From NCBI GenBank assembly GCA_000940995.1, contig CP005973.1:1426001-1490000 (forward strand): 64,000 bases of DNA. The letters are read 5' to 3'. Origin of the DNA: Photobacterium gaetbulicola Gung47. GTDB lineage: Bacteria; Pseudomonadota; Gammaproteobacteria; Enterobacterales; Vibrionaceae. The translations under genes were made by a program, and so were the position numbers. The notes under the pieces are model-generated. The model saw only the letters and a list, made by a program, of their open reading frames with translations. It was not told where the DNA came from and ran no database searches. Positions 1 through 8,050 of the stretch are shown here, one piece after another (position 1 is the stretch's first letter; every line of letters begins with the position of its first letter).

Positions 1-79
1 CACCGGCCCCCTGGGCGCGAATCGCTGTCAGCTCAACTTCCCAGTCACCCAATTGAACTGAATTGGAAATCTCTATCAT
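1..79 (-). CDS. arfB: ArfB (YaeJ) peptidyl-tRNA hydrolase, N-terminus only
   Basis: Only the first 26 codons lie in the window; the gene runs off the left edge. The visible protein starts MIEISNSVQLG and ends AIRAQGAG, the segment just before the GGQ motif of ArfB. ArfB is a class-I release-factor-like protein that frees ribosomes stalled on mRNAs lacking a stop codon. The GGQ itself would fall just outside the window. The short length limits certainty, but the AIRAQGAG string is characteristic of the family. Confidence 0.8.
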   Translation of the reverse strand, partial: MIEISNSVQLGDWEVELTAIRAQGAG

Positions 80-118
80 AAAGGTAAAAAATAAAGGGAT
101 TCAGCGAACAGTATACAT

Positions 119-256
119 TTAGTTGACGACTTTGTGTCGACGGCAACGTTCAGAGCAATAACGAACCTGCTCCCAGCATAAGCGCCATTTTTTTCGCCAT
201 GTGAACGGGCGTCCACATGCCGAGCACTTTTTCTGCGGCAGATGGCTTTTTTTCAT
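119..256 (-). CDS. DUF2256 small zinc-finger-like protein
   Basis: A 45-residue protein with two cysteine pairs (CSAC near residue 11 and CSERC near residue 34) around a basic, tryptophan-rich centre (RPFTWRKKW). This is the usual layout of the DUF2256 family, whose function is unknown; the cysteines suggest a bound zinc. It lies directly upstream of arfB on the same strand, about 40 bases away, so co-transcription is plausible. Confidence 0.8.
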   Translation of the reverse strand: MKKSHLPQKKCSACGRPFTWRKKWRLCWEQVRYCSERCRRHKVVN

Positions 257-357
257 TTAATCCTCACCGAAATACGGTCGTCTTTAGCCTATATACGTTC
301 AACTAGTGATAACCGCTCAACGATAGAAACATGTCGTGCGGATTGTGGGATTACCCT

Positions 358-693
358 ATGGAATTTATTACTTCATTGATTACTGATATCGGTAATTGGA
401 TTAGACCTTGGACCGATGATATATCAACGGCAGCCATTACCTGCCTGCTTGTCATGTTCGCCGCTGACATCAACCGATTTATGCGAAAGCAACTTATTGG
501 CACCAACTTTATTGTCAGAACAATGATTTTTATTTTGATCAATGCCTTTGGTTACGGTTTGTTTATCGTCACGACGGCCCCGATCTTGGCAACGCAGTTA
601 AGCCAGTTGGCTAACCACTGGCTCATTATCGTTGTCACAACGCTATTCGTTGTTATTGGCATCTGGGCCCAACGCCACCGCCAACAGGTTTAA
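358..693 (+). CDS. DUF3392 inner-membrane protein
   Basis: A hydrophobic protein of 111 residues with about three membrane segments and a short charged C-terminus. The pattern of a short amphipathic start, a DINRFMRK loop and the RTMIFILINAFGYG segment matches the DUF3392 family of Vibrionaceae and related bacteria, function unknown. An in-frame ATG lies 27 bases upstream (331), but I prefer 358 because family members begin close to the first membrane segment and a GTGGGA stretch precedes it. Confidence 0.7.
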   Translation: MEFITSLITDIGNWIRPWTDDISTAAITCLLVMFAADINRFMRKQLIGTNFIVRTMIFILINAFGYGLFIVTTAPILATQLSQLANHWLIIVVTTLFVVIGIWAQRHRQQV

Positions 694-709
694 CATCGTC
701 GTCCTAGCG

Positions 710-829
710 TTACGCTGCCATTCTGAAAATGTGGTACATCATCAACAACCACAGACCAACGCCAGACACTGCCATCAAAGAGATAACGGCAAGCTGTTTT
801 AATTTTGCAAGAAAGCACGACATATGCAT
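710..829 (-). CDS. Small single-span membrane protein (39 residues)
   Basis: Reads MHMSCFLAKLKQLAVISLM, then a hydrophobic span GVGLWLLMMY and a short tail. The start at 829 has a GGGAGG ribosome site six bases upstream. One predicted transmembrane helix with a basic N-terminal flank. It converges with the DUF3392 gene. I do not recognise a family. The strong ribosome site and the coherent helix argue that it is real. Confidence 0.55.
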   Translation of the reverse strand: MHMSCFLAKLKQLAVISLMAVSGVGLWLLMMYHIFRMAA

Positions 830-977
830 AACGAACCTCCCGAACTTACACTGGCTTGATATAGAAAGGAAAATTAAGCTTTAACAACATTTTAACCCTG
901 ATAATTCACCAGCCGTTAAGACCCAGATCAGCTTCTAGAAAAGTGGCCCGAAATGCTAAATCATTGGCATGAAATGT

Positions 978-1003
978 AAAAAAACCCGGCTTTATGCCGG
1001 GTT
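978..1003 (-). terminator. Intrinsic terminator of the malic enzyme gene
   Basis: An 8-bp perfect stem (AACCCGGC / GCCGGGTT) with a 5-base loop, followed on the minus strand by a run of T. It lies 18 bases past the stop codon of maeA. Confidence 0.85.
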
Positions 1004-1020
1004 ATCATCTTTGCCGATAC

Positions 1021-2736
1021 CTACACCCGCCGGTAAGGCAAGTAAATCGGCTCCCAAATATGTTCAGCCAACTCGTGAGCGATATCTTTACCCGCTAAAT
1101 CACAGTTAGGATCTTTGGCCTGCATGTCCTTGAGAATCCGGGTAGCTACGTGCAGCGATACCTTTTTCAGGTTACTGATACGAGGGTAAACACAGCCAGA
1201 CTCCAAGTCGTCATCCTCGACCATTTCCGCCAGTGCATAGGATGCGGTGGTAAACATATCTAGCGTCACCTTTTGCGTGTGGGACACAATCGCTGCCAAG
1301 CCGACGCCAGGGAAAATAAAGACGTTGTTACCCTGCCCTATGCGGTAGTCCTCGCCGTTGTAGTTAACGTCACCAAAAGGGCTGCCTGTTGCAACAATGG
1401 CCTGTCCGTCACTCCAGCGATAGATATCTTCCGGAAGCGCTTCGCAATTCGCTGTAGGATTCGACAGAGGGAAGATCATCGGGCGCTGGCTATATTCCAT
1501 CATTTTCTGAATATGCTCTTCTTTAAATGCGCCACCAATCCCACTTGTCCCCAGCAGTACCGTAACAGGATAGTTATTGATTAACTCCGTCAGCGAAACC
1601 TTACCTGCCTCAGCAACACGCCAACCTTCTGCGAGGGTTTTTGGTTTAGCATAGCGTTTCTTGTACTCATCCAACCCCTCACGGTCATCAAACACTAAAC
1701 CTTGAGAGTCCAAAATAAAGATCTTGTCTCGAGCAACAGCATGAGAGCAGCCTTCTTTAAGCAGACCTGCAAAGATCTGATCGGCAACGCCTACGCCACC
1801 AGCCCCGGCTCCGTAAACGACATAGCTTTGATCCGCCAGTGATTCGCCTTTGATCTTTACCGCACCGAGAATACCGGCGAGCACCACGGAACCTGTGCCC
1901 TGAATATCATCATTGAAAGATGGCAGGAACTCTTCATAATCAGAGAGATTATCGAAGGCGTTAGATTTGCTGAAGTCTTCCCATTGAAGAACTGCCTTGG
2001 GGAAATTGCGCTTTACCTGATGCACAAACTTTTTAATAAACGCTTTATAGGCTTCGCCTCTCAAGCGTCGGCGTGGCACCCCTAGGTACATAGGATCATC
2101 CAATAAATCCTGATTGTCTGTGCCAATATCAAGTGCAATCGGCAAGCAGTGGGCAGGATGAATACCAGCACCCAAGGTATATAAAGACAGCTTCCCAATG
2201 GGAATACCCATACCTCCAACCCCTTGGTCACCGAGCCCCAAAATACCTTGGCTATCTGTCACCACGATAATTTTTATATCTTTGCCGGTAAAGTGGCGAG
2301 CCAACTCGTCCATGTTCTCAATATTGTCTTCGGTGATATAAAGGCCGCGGGCTTTTTGGTAACGATGACTGAATTCTTGGCAGGCCTTACCAACAGTTGG
2401 GGTATAGATAATCGGAGTCATTTCCTCTATATGCCTGGAGAGCAGCGCATAGAACAATGTTTCGTTCCTATCTTGCAGAGCACGCAAGAACAGGTATTTT
2501 TCAATATCGGTAGAGGCATTGCGAAAGCCATCATAGACCCGGTTTAATTGGTCTTCGAAAGTCTGAACACGCGGTGGCAACAAGCCTTCCAACTGAAAAG
2601 CTTCCCTTTCTTCGTAAGAAAAAGCGGTACTTTTATTCAAAGTCCGGTCATTGAGCAATTCAGTACCTGTCAATGAGACAGGCCTGAAGTCATCGCCATT
2701 TTCATCCTTCCAACGTAGGTATCTCCCTATCGTCAT
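1021..2736 (-). CDS. maeA: NAD-dependent malic enzyme
   Basis: A 571-residue protein of the usual length for the large bacterial NAD-malic enzymes. It oxidatively decarboxylates L-malate to pyruvate with NAD. Visible family marks are YTPTVG (Tyr111, catalytic), the DSQGILGLGDQG stretch, the metal-binding FNDDIQGT motif, the VYGAGAGGVGVA dinucleotide fold and the FIFPGVGLA motif near the C-terminus. The start is supported by a GGAGGA ribosome site 4-9 bases upstream. It is a single-gene unit with its own terminator. Confidence 0.95.
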   Translation of the reverse strand: MTIGRYLRWKDENGDDFRPVSLTGTELLNDRTLNKSTAFSYEEREAFQLEGLLPPRVQTFEDQLNRVYDGFRNASTDIEKYLFLRALQDRNETLFYALLSRHIEEMTPIIYTPTVGKACQEFSHRYQKARGLYITEDNIENMDELARHFTGKDIKIIVVTDSQGILGLGDQGVGGMGIPIGKLSLYTLGAGIHPAHCLPIALDIGTDNQDLLDDPMYLGVPRRRLRGEAYKAFIKKFVHQVKRNFPKAVLQWEDFSKSNAFDNLSDYEEFLPSFNDDIQGTGSVVLAGILGAVKIKGESLADQSYVVYGAGAGGVGVADQIFAGLLKEGCSHAVARDKIFILDSQGLVFDDREGLDEYKKRYAKPKTLAEGWRVAEAGKVSLTELINNYPVTVLLGTSGIGGAFKEEHIQKMMEYSQRPMIFPLSNPTANCEALPEDIYRWSDGQAIVATGSPFGDVNYNGEDYRIGQGNNVFIFPGVGLAAIVSHTQKVTLDMFTTASYALAEMVEDDDLESGCVYPRISNLKKVSLHVATRILKDMQAKDPNCDLAGKDIAHELAEHIWEPIYLPYRRV

Positions 2737-2976
2737 ATATTCCTCCGTTCACATTATTATCATTGTTATTCATAAGCTTTCTGCTGAAGAGAAAGCCATC
2801 AAATTGTAATACTTATAAACAATGAAAAATGTGACAGTTGAAGGTTTGTCAAAAATGAAAAATACCGACAAATTGCTTTTAAAGCACAGAAATAATGTTA
2901 AAGATACAAACTATAGAGCCGTCCTGTCGTTGACTATTTCTGCCTAAAAAACACAATAACGTGGGTTTTAATCACT

Positions 2977-3072
2977 TTATTGGCTTTTTGCCATATGCTT
3001 GCTTCTAGTTTTTTCAAGTAAACTCATAGATTTCGACTTTACGATTTGTCGAACCAACTTCTTGTCTTTCAT
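2977..3072 (-). CDS. Tiny basic protein overlapping a zinc-ribbon gene
   Basis: Thirty-one codons giving a very lysine/arginine-rich peptide (MKDKKLVRQIVKSKSMSLLE...). Its ATG overlaps the stop of the upstream tiny gene in an ATGA junction, and the sequence AAGGAG inside that gene sits at proper ribosome-site distance, so translational coupling is likely. No family is recognised. It could be chance, but the coupling and the ribosome site raise the odds. Confidence 0.4.
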   Translation of the reverse strand: MKDKKLVRQIVKSKSMSLLEKTRSKHMAKSQ

Positions 3073-3182
3073 AACCTTTTCTCCTTGCCACAATCAACAC
3101 ATTTCCATATGGATTTAAACTTCAATCGTTGAATCCAGTTACGACGCACTTGAACCAAGCGCCCAGAACAATAATCACACAT
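3069..3182 (-). CDS. Tiny zinc-ribbon protein (37 residues)
   Basis: Thirty-seven residues with two CxxC knuckles (CDYC at 2-5, CVDC at 28-31) separated by a basic stretch RRNWIQRLKFKSIW, a layout seen in many small zinc-ribbon proteins. It lies alone in a 950-base gap between maeA and the broken exonuclease gene and overlaps a second tiny gene downstream by ATGA. The ribosome site upstream of the ATG is weak. Function unknown; nucleic-acid binding is an inference from the zinc-ribbon and basic character. Confidence 0.5.
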   Translation of the reverse strand: MCDYCSGRLVQVRRNWIQRLKFKSIWKCVDCGKEKRL

Positions 3183-3684
3183 ACAACTAGCCAAAATAAT
3201 TTATTGTGAATAATTAGAGAATCAATATGTCATACACCTGATTCTCTATTTCAGGTGAAAGTAAATTTTAAGTCTGCATTATGTAATGCATTTAACAATT
3301 GGAATAAATATCTCACTTAAATTTTCAGACCAATTTCACAAACACCAATATGATTAATCAACGCTATTACAAGCCCTCTACGAGGAAAAACGCATATACA
3401 GCTCATTGTATTTACCAAAGCTCCTGAACATCATTTAGTGACAAAAAGTTAGAATATACTACCTATTAACACTCAATTCAGGCTCTGCAAGTTCCAACAA
3501 GCAAACGTTTTTGCGCTCAAAAAGCGCACAAGCAATCGGTCACCTTCTATCAACCCGGTTGTATTTCAATCAAACTCATAAAAATAATTTGAAATGGCTC
3601 ACAATTATTTGAGAATCAACAGATACGAGCACAAACTTTCTTTAGCCTCTATCACTCATTAAGCTCTGAACGACAACAAATACA

Positions 3685-5037
3685 ATGACTATGAAGAAAA
3701 CTTTCATTGCAGCATCTATTGCCCTTGCTGCCCTTTCTGGCTGTAACAGCAGCGATTCGGTTAATACGTACACTGAAGCGCGATTTGCCACTTTTAACCT
3801 ATCTTTTGATCGTGCTACATACGAAGATCTTGTCGCAGAGATGTCACTGACTCAAGACGAGCAATCTGTATTGATTGAGCGCTACAAGAATGAAGATCCT
3901 TCATTAACTGACCAAGAAATTGCAACTGCCGAAAAAGTGATTCAAATTCGAAATGTTGCTGAGATTATCCAACGAGTACGCCCGAATGCCTTCGTCCTTG
4001 CCGAGTTCAACAACGACGGCAATGGCGAAGATATGAAAGCCCTAAATGGTTTTCATGACAACTACCTGGCCCACTCTCAAAATGATCAACAACCTATTGC
4101 CTTTGCCTACTAGCAAAACATCGCCACCAACACAGGCCTACCAAGCGACTATGATCTGAACCTTAACGGTACCGCTTCAGGTACCGGTGATGACGCATGG
4201 GGTTTTGGGTTCTACCATGGTCAATATGCCTTTGCTGTTTTCTCCCAGTTTGAAATCGACAAAGAAAACGTACGTACTTTCCAGCACTTCAAGTGGAAAG
4301 ACATGCCTGGTGAGAAAAACATCGAAATCGTAAATTGTGATGTTGAACTGCCAGCGGGTAAAAAATGCGGTGATGCTTGGTACAGCGATGAAGCCTGGGC
4401 ACAATTCCCACTTTCTTCAAAAAACCATGCGGATATCCCAGTGATTATTCCTCAACCAAATGGCGAAAAAGAAGTGGTGCACTTCTTGGTCTCTCACCCT
4501 GCGCCACCGATTTTTGACAACCCGGCCAAACACAACACCGAACGTAACCGTGCCGAACTGCAATTCTGGAACGATTACATCGATTCCAAAAACTACATGT
4601 ATGATGACAAAGGCGTTTACGGCGGCCTGCCAGCAGGTAGTCACTTCGTTGTTGCTGGCGATTTGAATGCCGATCATCAAATGGGAGATGGTGATCGTGA
4701 AACGATTGCGAACCTGATTAGCCACTCAATGGTCAATGTTGAAGGCACCCTAGGTAGCTATGCGCCAACCAGTAACGGTGGTGAATTCTGCCTTAACGAA
4801 GGTATCTGTACTCGCAACCCTGATACCCCGCATGTTGAAAATATCACAAGCACCAGTGGTCTTCGCCTAGACTACGTGATCCCATCGGCAACATTGGATG
4901 TCAAAGGCTCTGGCGTATTCTGGCCTGCCGGTAACGAAGACGGTTACTACCTCGTGTATGACGAAGAGCTAGGCAACAACAAAGGGGTTTCATCTGATCA
5001 CCGCATGGTATGGGTTGACTTGGATCTCACCAAGTAA
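3685..5037 (+). pseudogene. Exonuclease/endonuclease/phosphatase-family lipoprotein, broken by an amber codon
   Basis: One continuous frame from ATG 3685 to TAA 5037, interrupted only by TAG at 4111-4113 (codon 143). Before it is a lipoprotein signal (lipobox LSGC) and the start of an EEP fold (FATFNLSF, LAEFNNDG). After it the same frame continues with QNIATNTGLPS, VFSQFEI, the VAGDLNAD motif, LDYVIPS and the SSDHRMVW catalytic end. The family comprises secreted metal-dependent phosphodiesterases. The downstream part has its own ATG at 4303, but no domain boundary there. A single point change would restore a protein of about 450 residues. Sequencing error or suppression cannot be excluded. 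Confidence 0.85.
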
Positions 5038-5047
5038 CCCTTCAAAC

Positions 5048-5073
5048 AAAGCCTCGCCCAATGGTGAGGCTTT
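5048..5073 (+). terminator. Terminator-like hairpin
   Basis: Stem AAAGCCTC / GAGGCTTT with a 10-base loop, 10 bases after the exonuclease-family stop codon and 28 before the convergent glycosidase stop. The T-tract is poor on both strands, so efficiency is uncertain. Confidence 0.55.
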
Positions 5074-5101
5074 GTAGATGCAAAAGCCAAAACATAACAC
5101 C

Positions 5102-6490
5102 TTATTTCAGCGAGCGTCCCTGCGTTGCAATCATCTCCTGATACCAGCTAAAGCTCTTCTTGCGCTTGCGCTCAAGGGTGCCGGAGCCGTCATCGTGGCG
5201 GTCAACGTAGATAAAGCCGTACCGCTTGCTCATTTCAGCCGTTGAGTTCGCCACCAAATCAATAGGCCCCCAGCTAGTGAACCCCATCAACTCGACACCA
5301 TCTAACAAGGCTTCCCTCGCCTGCACCAAATGATCGTTGAGGTACTGGATCCGGTAATCGTCTTGGATTTCACCATTTTCATCGATTTCATCACGAGCCC
5401 CCAAGCCGTTTTCAACGATGAATAATGGCTTCTGGTAACGGTCGTATAGGAAGTTCAGCAGAATTCGCAGCCCTTTAGGATCGATAAGCCATCCCCATTG
5501 ACTTTTCTCTAGGTACGGGTTCGGCACACTGTCGACAATGTTACCGACCTCCTTCTGTTTCGGATCGGCACTGGCGCAGCCACTGGCGTAATAGCTAAAT
5601 GAAATGAAGTCGACAGAAGCCTGAGAAATTGTTTCAAGGTCGCCCTCCTCCATCGCTATTTCAATGTTATTTTCACGGAAGTAGCGCAGCATATAACCAG
5701 GATATTTACCTCGGGTTTGTACATCGCCGAAAAACAACCACTTGTTGTTCTCGTGCATGGCGGCAATCACATCATCCGGGTTACAGGTATACGGGTAGTT
5801 GATCGCTCCAAGCAACATATTGCCAATTTTGCCATCAGGAATAATTTGCTGACACAATTTCACAGCTTTAGCATTGGCAACGAGTTGATGGTGGATAGCC
5901 TGATAAATAGCCTGCTCAGTGGCATCTTCATGCAACCCCACCCCTGTGAACGGCGCATGCAGTGACATATTGATTTCATTGAAAGTCAGCCACAATTTCA
6001 CTTTGTCCTTATAGCGCTGGAAAACCGTACGTACGTAACGTTCAAAGAACTCAATCAGCTTGCGGTCTGCCCAACCACCGTAATTCTCTACCAGTGCGTA
6101 AGGCATTTCATAATGGGAAAGCGTCACGAAAGGGGTGATATCGTGCTTGGCAAGCTCGTCAAAAATGCGGTCGTAGTAGGCTAGGCCCGCTTCATTTGGC
6201 TGTTGTTCATCACCATTGGGGAAAATACGGCTCCAGGCAATAGACAGGCGCAGGCAGTTGAACCCCATCTCCTTGAACAGGGAAATATCGTCCGGGTAAC
6301 GATGATAGAAGTCGATTGCTACATCCTTTATACCCGCAGTACGCACTTCCCGGGTTTGATGAGGACTTAAAATCCCAGAAGGTAGCATGTCCGACGTCGA
6401 TAGCCCTTTGCCATCGAGATCATAAGCACCTTCAACCTGGTTAGCGGCAATTGCCCCACCCCATAAAAAATCGTCCGGAAACTGAGTCAT
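5102..6490 (-). CDS. 6-phospho-beta-glucosidase, glycoside hydrolase family 1
   Basis: A 462-residue GH1 enzyme that hydrolyses phosphorylated beta-glucosides taken up by PTS systems. Visible: the FLWGGAIAANQVEGA start, the acid/base glutamate in TFNEIN, the nucleophile glutamate in IVENGLG, and the SKRYGFIYVD motif near the C-terminus, typical of the phospho-specific branch (BglA/AscB type). A longer reading frame starts at 6532, but the ATG at 6490 has an AGGGGT ribosome site and matches the family start MTQFPDDFLWGG. No PTS permease for beta-glucosides is adjacent, which is unusual. Confidence 0.9.
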   Translation of the reverse strand: MTQFPDDFLWGGAIAANQVEGAYDLDGKGLSTSDMLPSGILSPHQTREVRTAGIKDVAIDFYHRYPDDISLFKEMGFNCLRLSIAWSRIFPNGDEQQPNEAGLAYYDRIFDELAKHDITPFVTLSHYEMPYALVENYGGWADRKLIEFFERYVRTVFQRYKDKVKLWLTFNEINMSLHAPFTGVGLHEDATEQAIYQAIHHQLVANAKAVKLCQQIIPDGKIGNMLLGAINYPYTCNPDDVIAAMHENNKWLFFGDVQTRGKYPGYMLRYFRENNIEIAMEEGDLETISQASVDFISFSYYASGCASADPKQKEVGNIVDSVPNPYLEKSQWGWLIDPKGLRILLNFLYDRYQKPLFIVENGLGARDEIDENGEIQDDYRIQYLNDHLVQAREALLDGVELMGFTSWGPIDLVANSTAEMSKRYGFIYVDRHDDGSGTLERKRKKSFSWYQEMIATQGRSLK

Positions 6491-6715
6491 AGCTACCCCT
6501 AATGAGTCTTTAAGCGGCCCAAGGCCAAGCAAGTCAAACTGAATATAGAGCTAGTATCGGTAAAAATAAGGAAAAGAAAAAGAGTCCAATTTTATAACTT
6601 TACTTCCCCTTATTGACGACAACCCAATACAAATTAGCGCTTTTTGCCGCATGAGCTTAAAATAAGGAAGTTTTAAACTTGTCGCGTTCCTTATTTGCAA
6701 CATATTTGCTGTCCA

Positions 6716-7300
6716 ATGAAAGATGAAAGAGCTTTTCAGTACTACTCGCGCTTAATGCCTCTGGGTACCAAACAAGATGTGATGATTTCCCTATCGGAGG
6801 TGGCAGGCATACTATGCACCACAGCACGACATGGCCTATGACCATATGGTCATCCTCGATTGCGCCAAAGCACTCAGCGATAAACTCCAGCGTATGGGTA
6901 TCTCCAGTAAGGTTAAGGTCTATCCTTTTGCCGAGTTCCATGAACGCGCAGAGCGAGAAGTGTTAAAGGAGGCCATCATCATTGCCAGCTTCAATGTTGA
7001 CGATAACCTACCGGTTTCCGTTTTTCGCTGGTTTTACTCCAATACCATCTTGCACAGCGGTTTATCCTCCGAGGCGCAAAGCTGGCTTCACCAACAATTG
7101 AACCACATCCGCGAACGGTGGGAAGTTAAAGACTATTTAGCACAACTGGAATCAATCGGAACAACTATGCAATACGAAAACTGGCTGGTGCCGTTATTCC
7201 ATCATCGGCAAACACTTCGGTGGCGGGGGTCTTACAAGGGGTATCAATAACCGACTGGTCTTGGCCAGACTTTAAAAAAGTCTGGGCGGATGATGAGTAA
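6716..7300 (+). pseudogene. SgrR-like regulator remnant (deletion plus frameshift)
   Basis: Three pieces of one protein in different frames. From ATG 6716 a 38-codon N-terminal winged-helix start (FQYYSRL...SLSEVAGILCTTARH) stops at 6839-6841. A second frame from about 6831 gives the C-terminal part of a solute-binding-type domain (IIASFNVDDN...FRWFYSNTILHSGL, LVPLFHHRQTLR). Near 7225, in a G-run, the frame shifts again and ends GVSITDWSWPDFKKVW with a stop at 7298-7300. SgrR proteins are about 550 residues, so some 350 are missing. This is my reading of family order. The gene is certainly non-functional as written. Confidence 0.75.
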
Positions 7301-7332
7301 GAAAACAGGTGATATTTTATATTCACTTGCTA

Positions 7333-7434
7333 TTAGAAATGATCGACGGGATATCCGGCAAAACTCATCAAATCAAGATCATAACGCTCCATAAGCTTCT
7401 TGGTGTTTCCTAGAGTCCATTTGAAAAAAACCGT
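7333..7434 (-). pseudogene. Possible C-terminal gene fragment
   Basis: A 33-codon open stretch with no start codon ending FKWTLGNTKKLMERYDLDL then MSFAGYPVDHF and stop. The composition looks protein-like rather than random, but I recognise no family. It lies between two degraded or small genes, so it may be the tail of a lost gene. Confidence 0.25.
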
Positions 7435-7493
7435 TCAAAATAACATGAAGCGATTATATAAAAAGGATAGGTACAGGAGGAATTATAAATAAA

Positions 7494-7517
7494 AAGCCTC
7501 ACTAGATAGCAAGGCTT
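7494..7517 (-). terminator. Intrinsic terminator after the DUF465 gene
   Basis: Stem AAGCCT / AGGCTT followed on the minus strand by TTTTTATTTAT, ten bases past the stop codon of the gene at 7527. Confidence 0.75.
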
Positions 7518-7526
7518 AAGCTGTAT

Positions 7527-7787
7527 TTACCCTAATTTCGCCTGCTCGTGATGTTGAGTGAGCTGCTTATACAAGGCATCTTTTAGCACCATTCGCTGGT
7601 GTTTCAAGTCATTCATGCAAGTATCATCAATCGGGCTGCCTGAAATTTCCAACTGACGAATCTTGTAGTCTAGTTCGTGGTAGCGCTGCAGCTCGGCTTT
7701 AAACCTCGGGTCATCGTGGTTGAGTTGAACAATATCGATTTTGAGCTCAGGAAAATCTAATATAAACGCATGGTTATCATTTAGCAT
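7527..7787 (-). CDS. DUF465 / YdcH-family protein
   Basis: Eighty-six residues, predicted mostly helical and coiled. The FPELKIDIVQLNHDDPRFKAE start and the YHELDYKIRQLE core are the DUF465 signature; the family is small, cytosolic and of unknown function. A longer frame begins at 7820, but the ATG at 7787 is preceded by GAGGGA at good spacing and gives the usual start MLNDNHAFI. It has its own terminator. Confidence 0.85.
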   Translation of the reverse strand: MLNDNHAFILDFPELKIDIVQLNHDDPRFKAELQRYHELDYKIRQLEISGSPIDDTCMNDLKHQRMVLKDALYKQLTQHHEQAKLG

Positions 7788-7990
7788 CAGCAGTCCCTCA
7801 ATGGTTAATCTATAACTCATTATAGAGGTTGGATTTACATAGAACTGTGCCCTAAATACTGTTGGCCTGAGTTAACTTAGAAAATTAGATTAAGCTAAAA
7901 AATAATCTGCCAGTAAATGCTTCCCATAACGTTAATCTACGTAGCCAATCTGGCAGGTCGGTTATTCGAGATGACTTATCTTGAACATCA

Positions 7991-8021
7991 AAAGCCTATG
8001 CCCAAATAAAGCATAGGCTTT
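7991..8021 (-). terminator. Terminator of the selA-selB transcript
   Basis: A 10-bp perfect stem (AAAGCCTATG / CATAGGCTTT) with an 11-base loop, thirty bases past the selB stop. The following T-run is short. Confidence 0.75.
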
Positions 8022-8050
8022 GATATGCCCGCAATGAAATAAAGGTTAGA

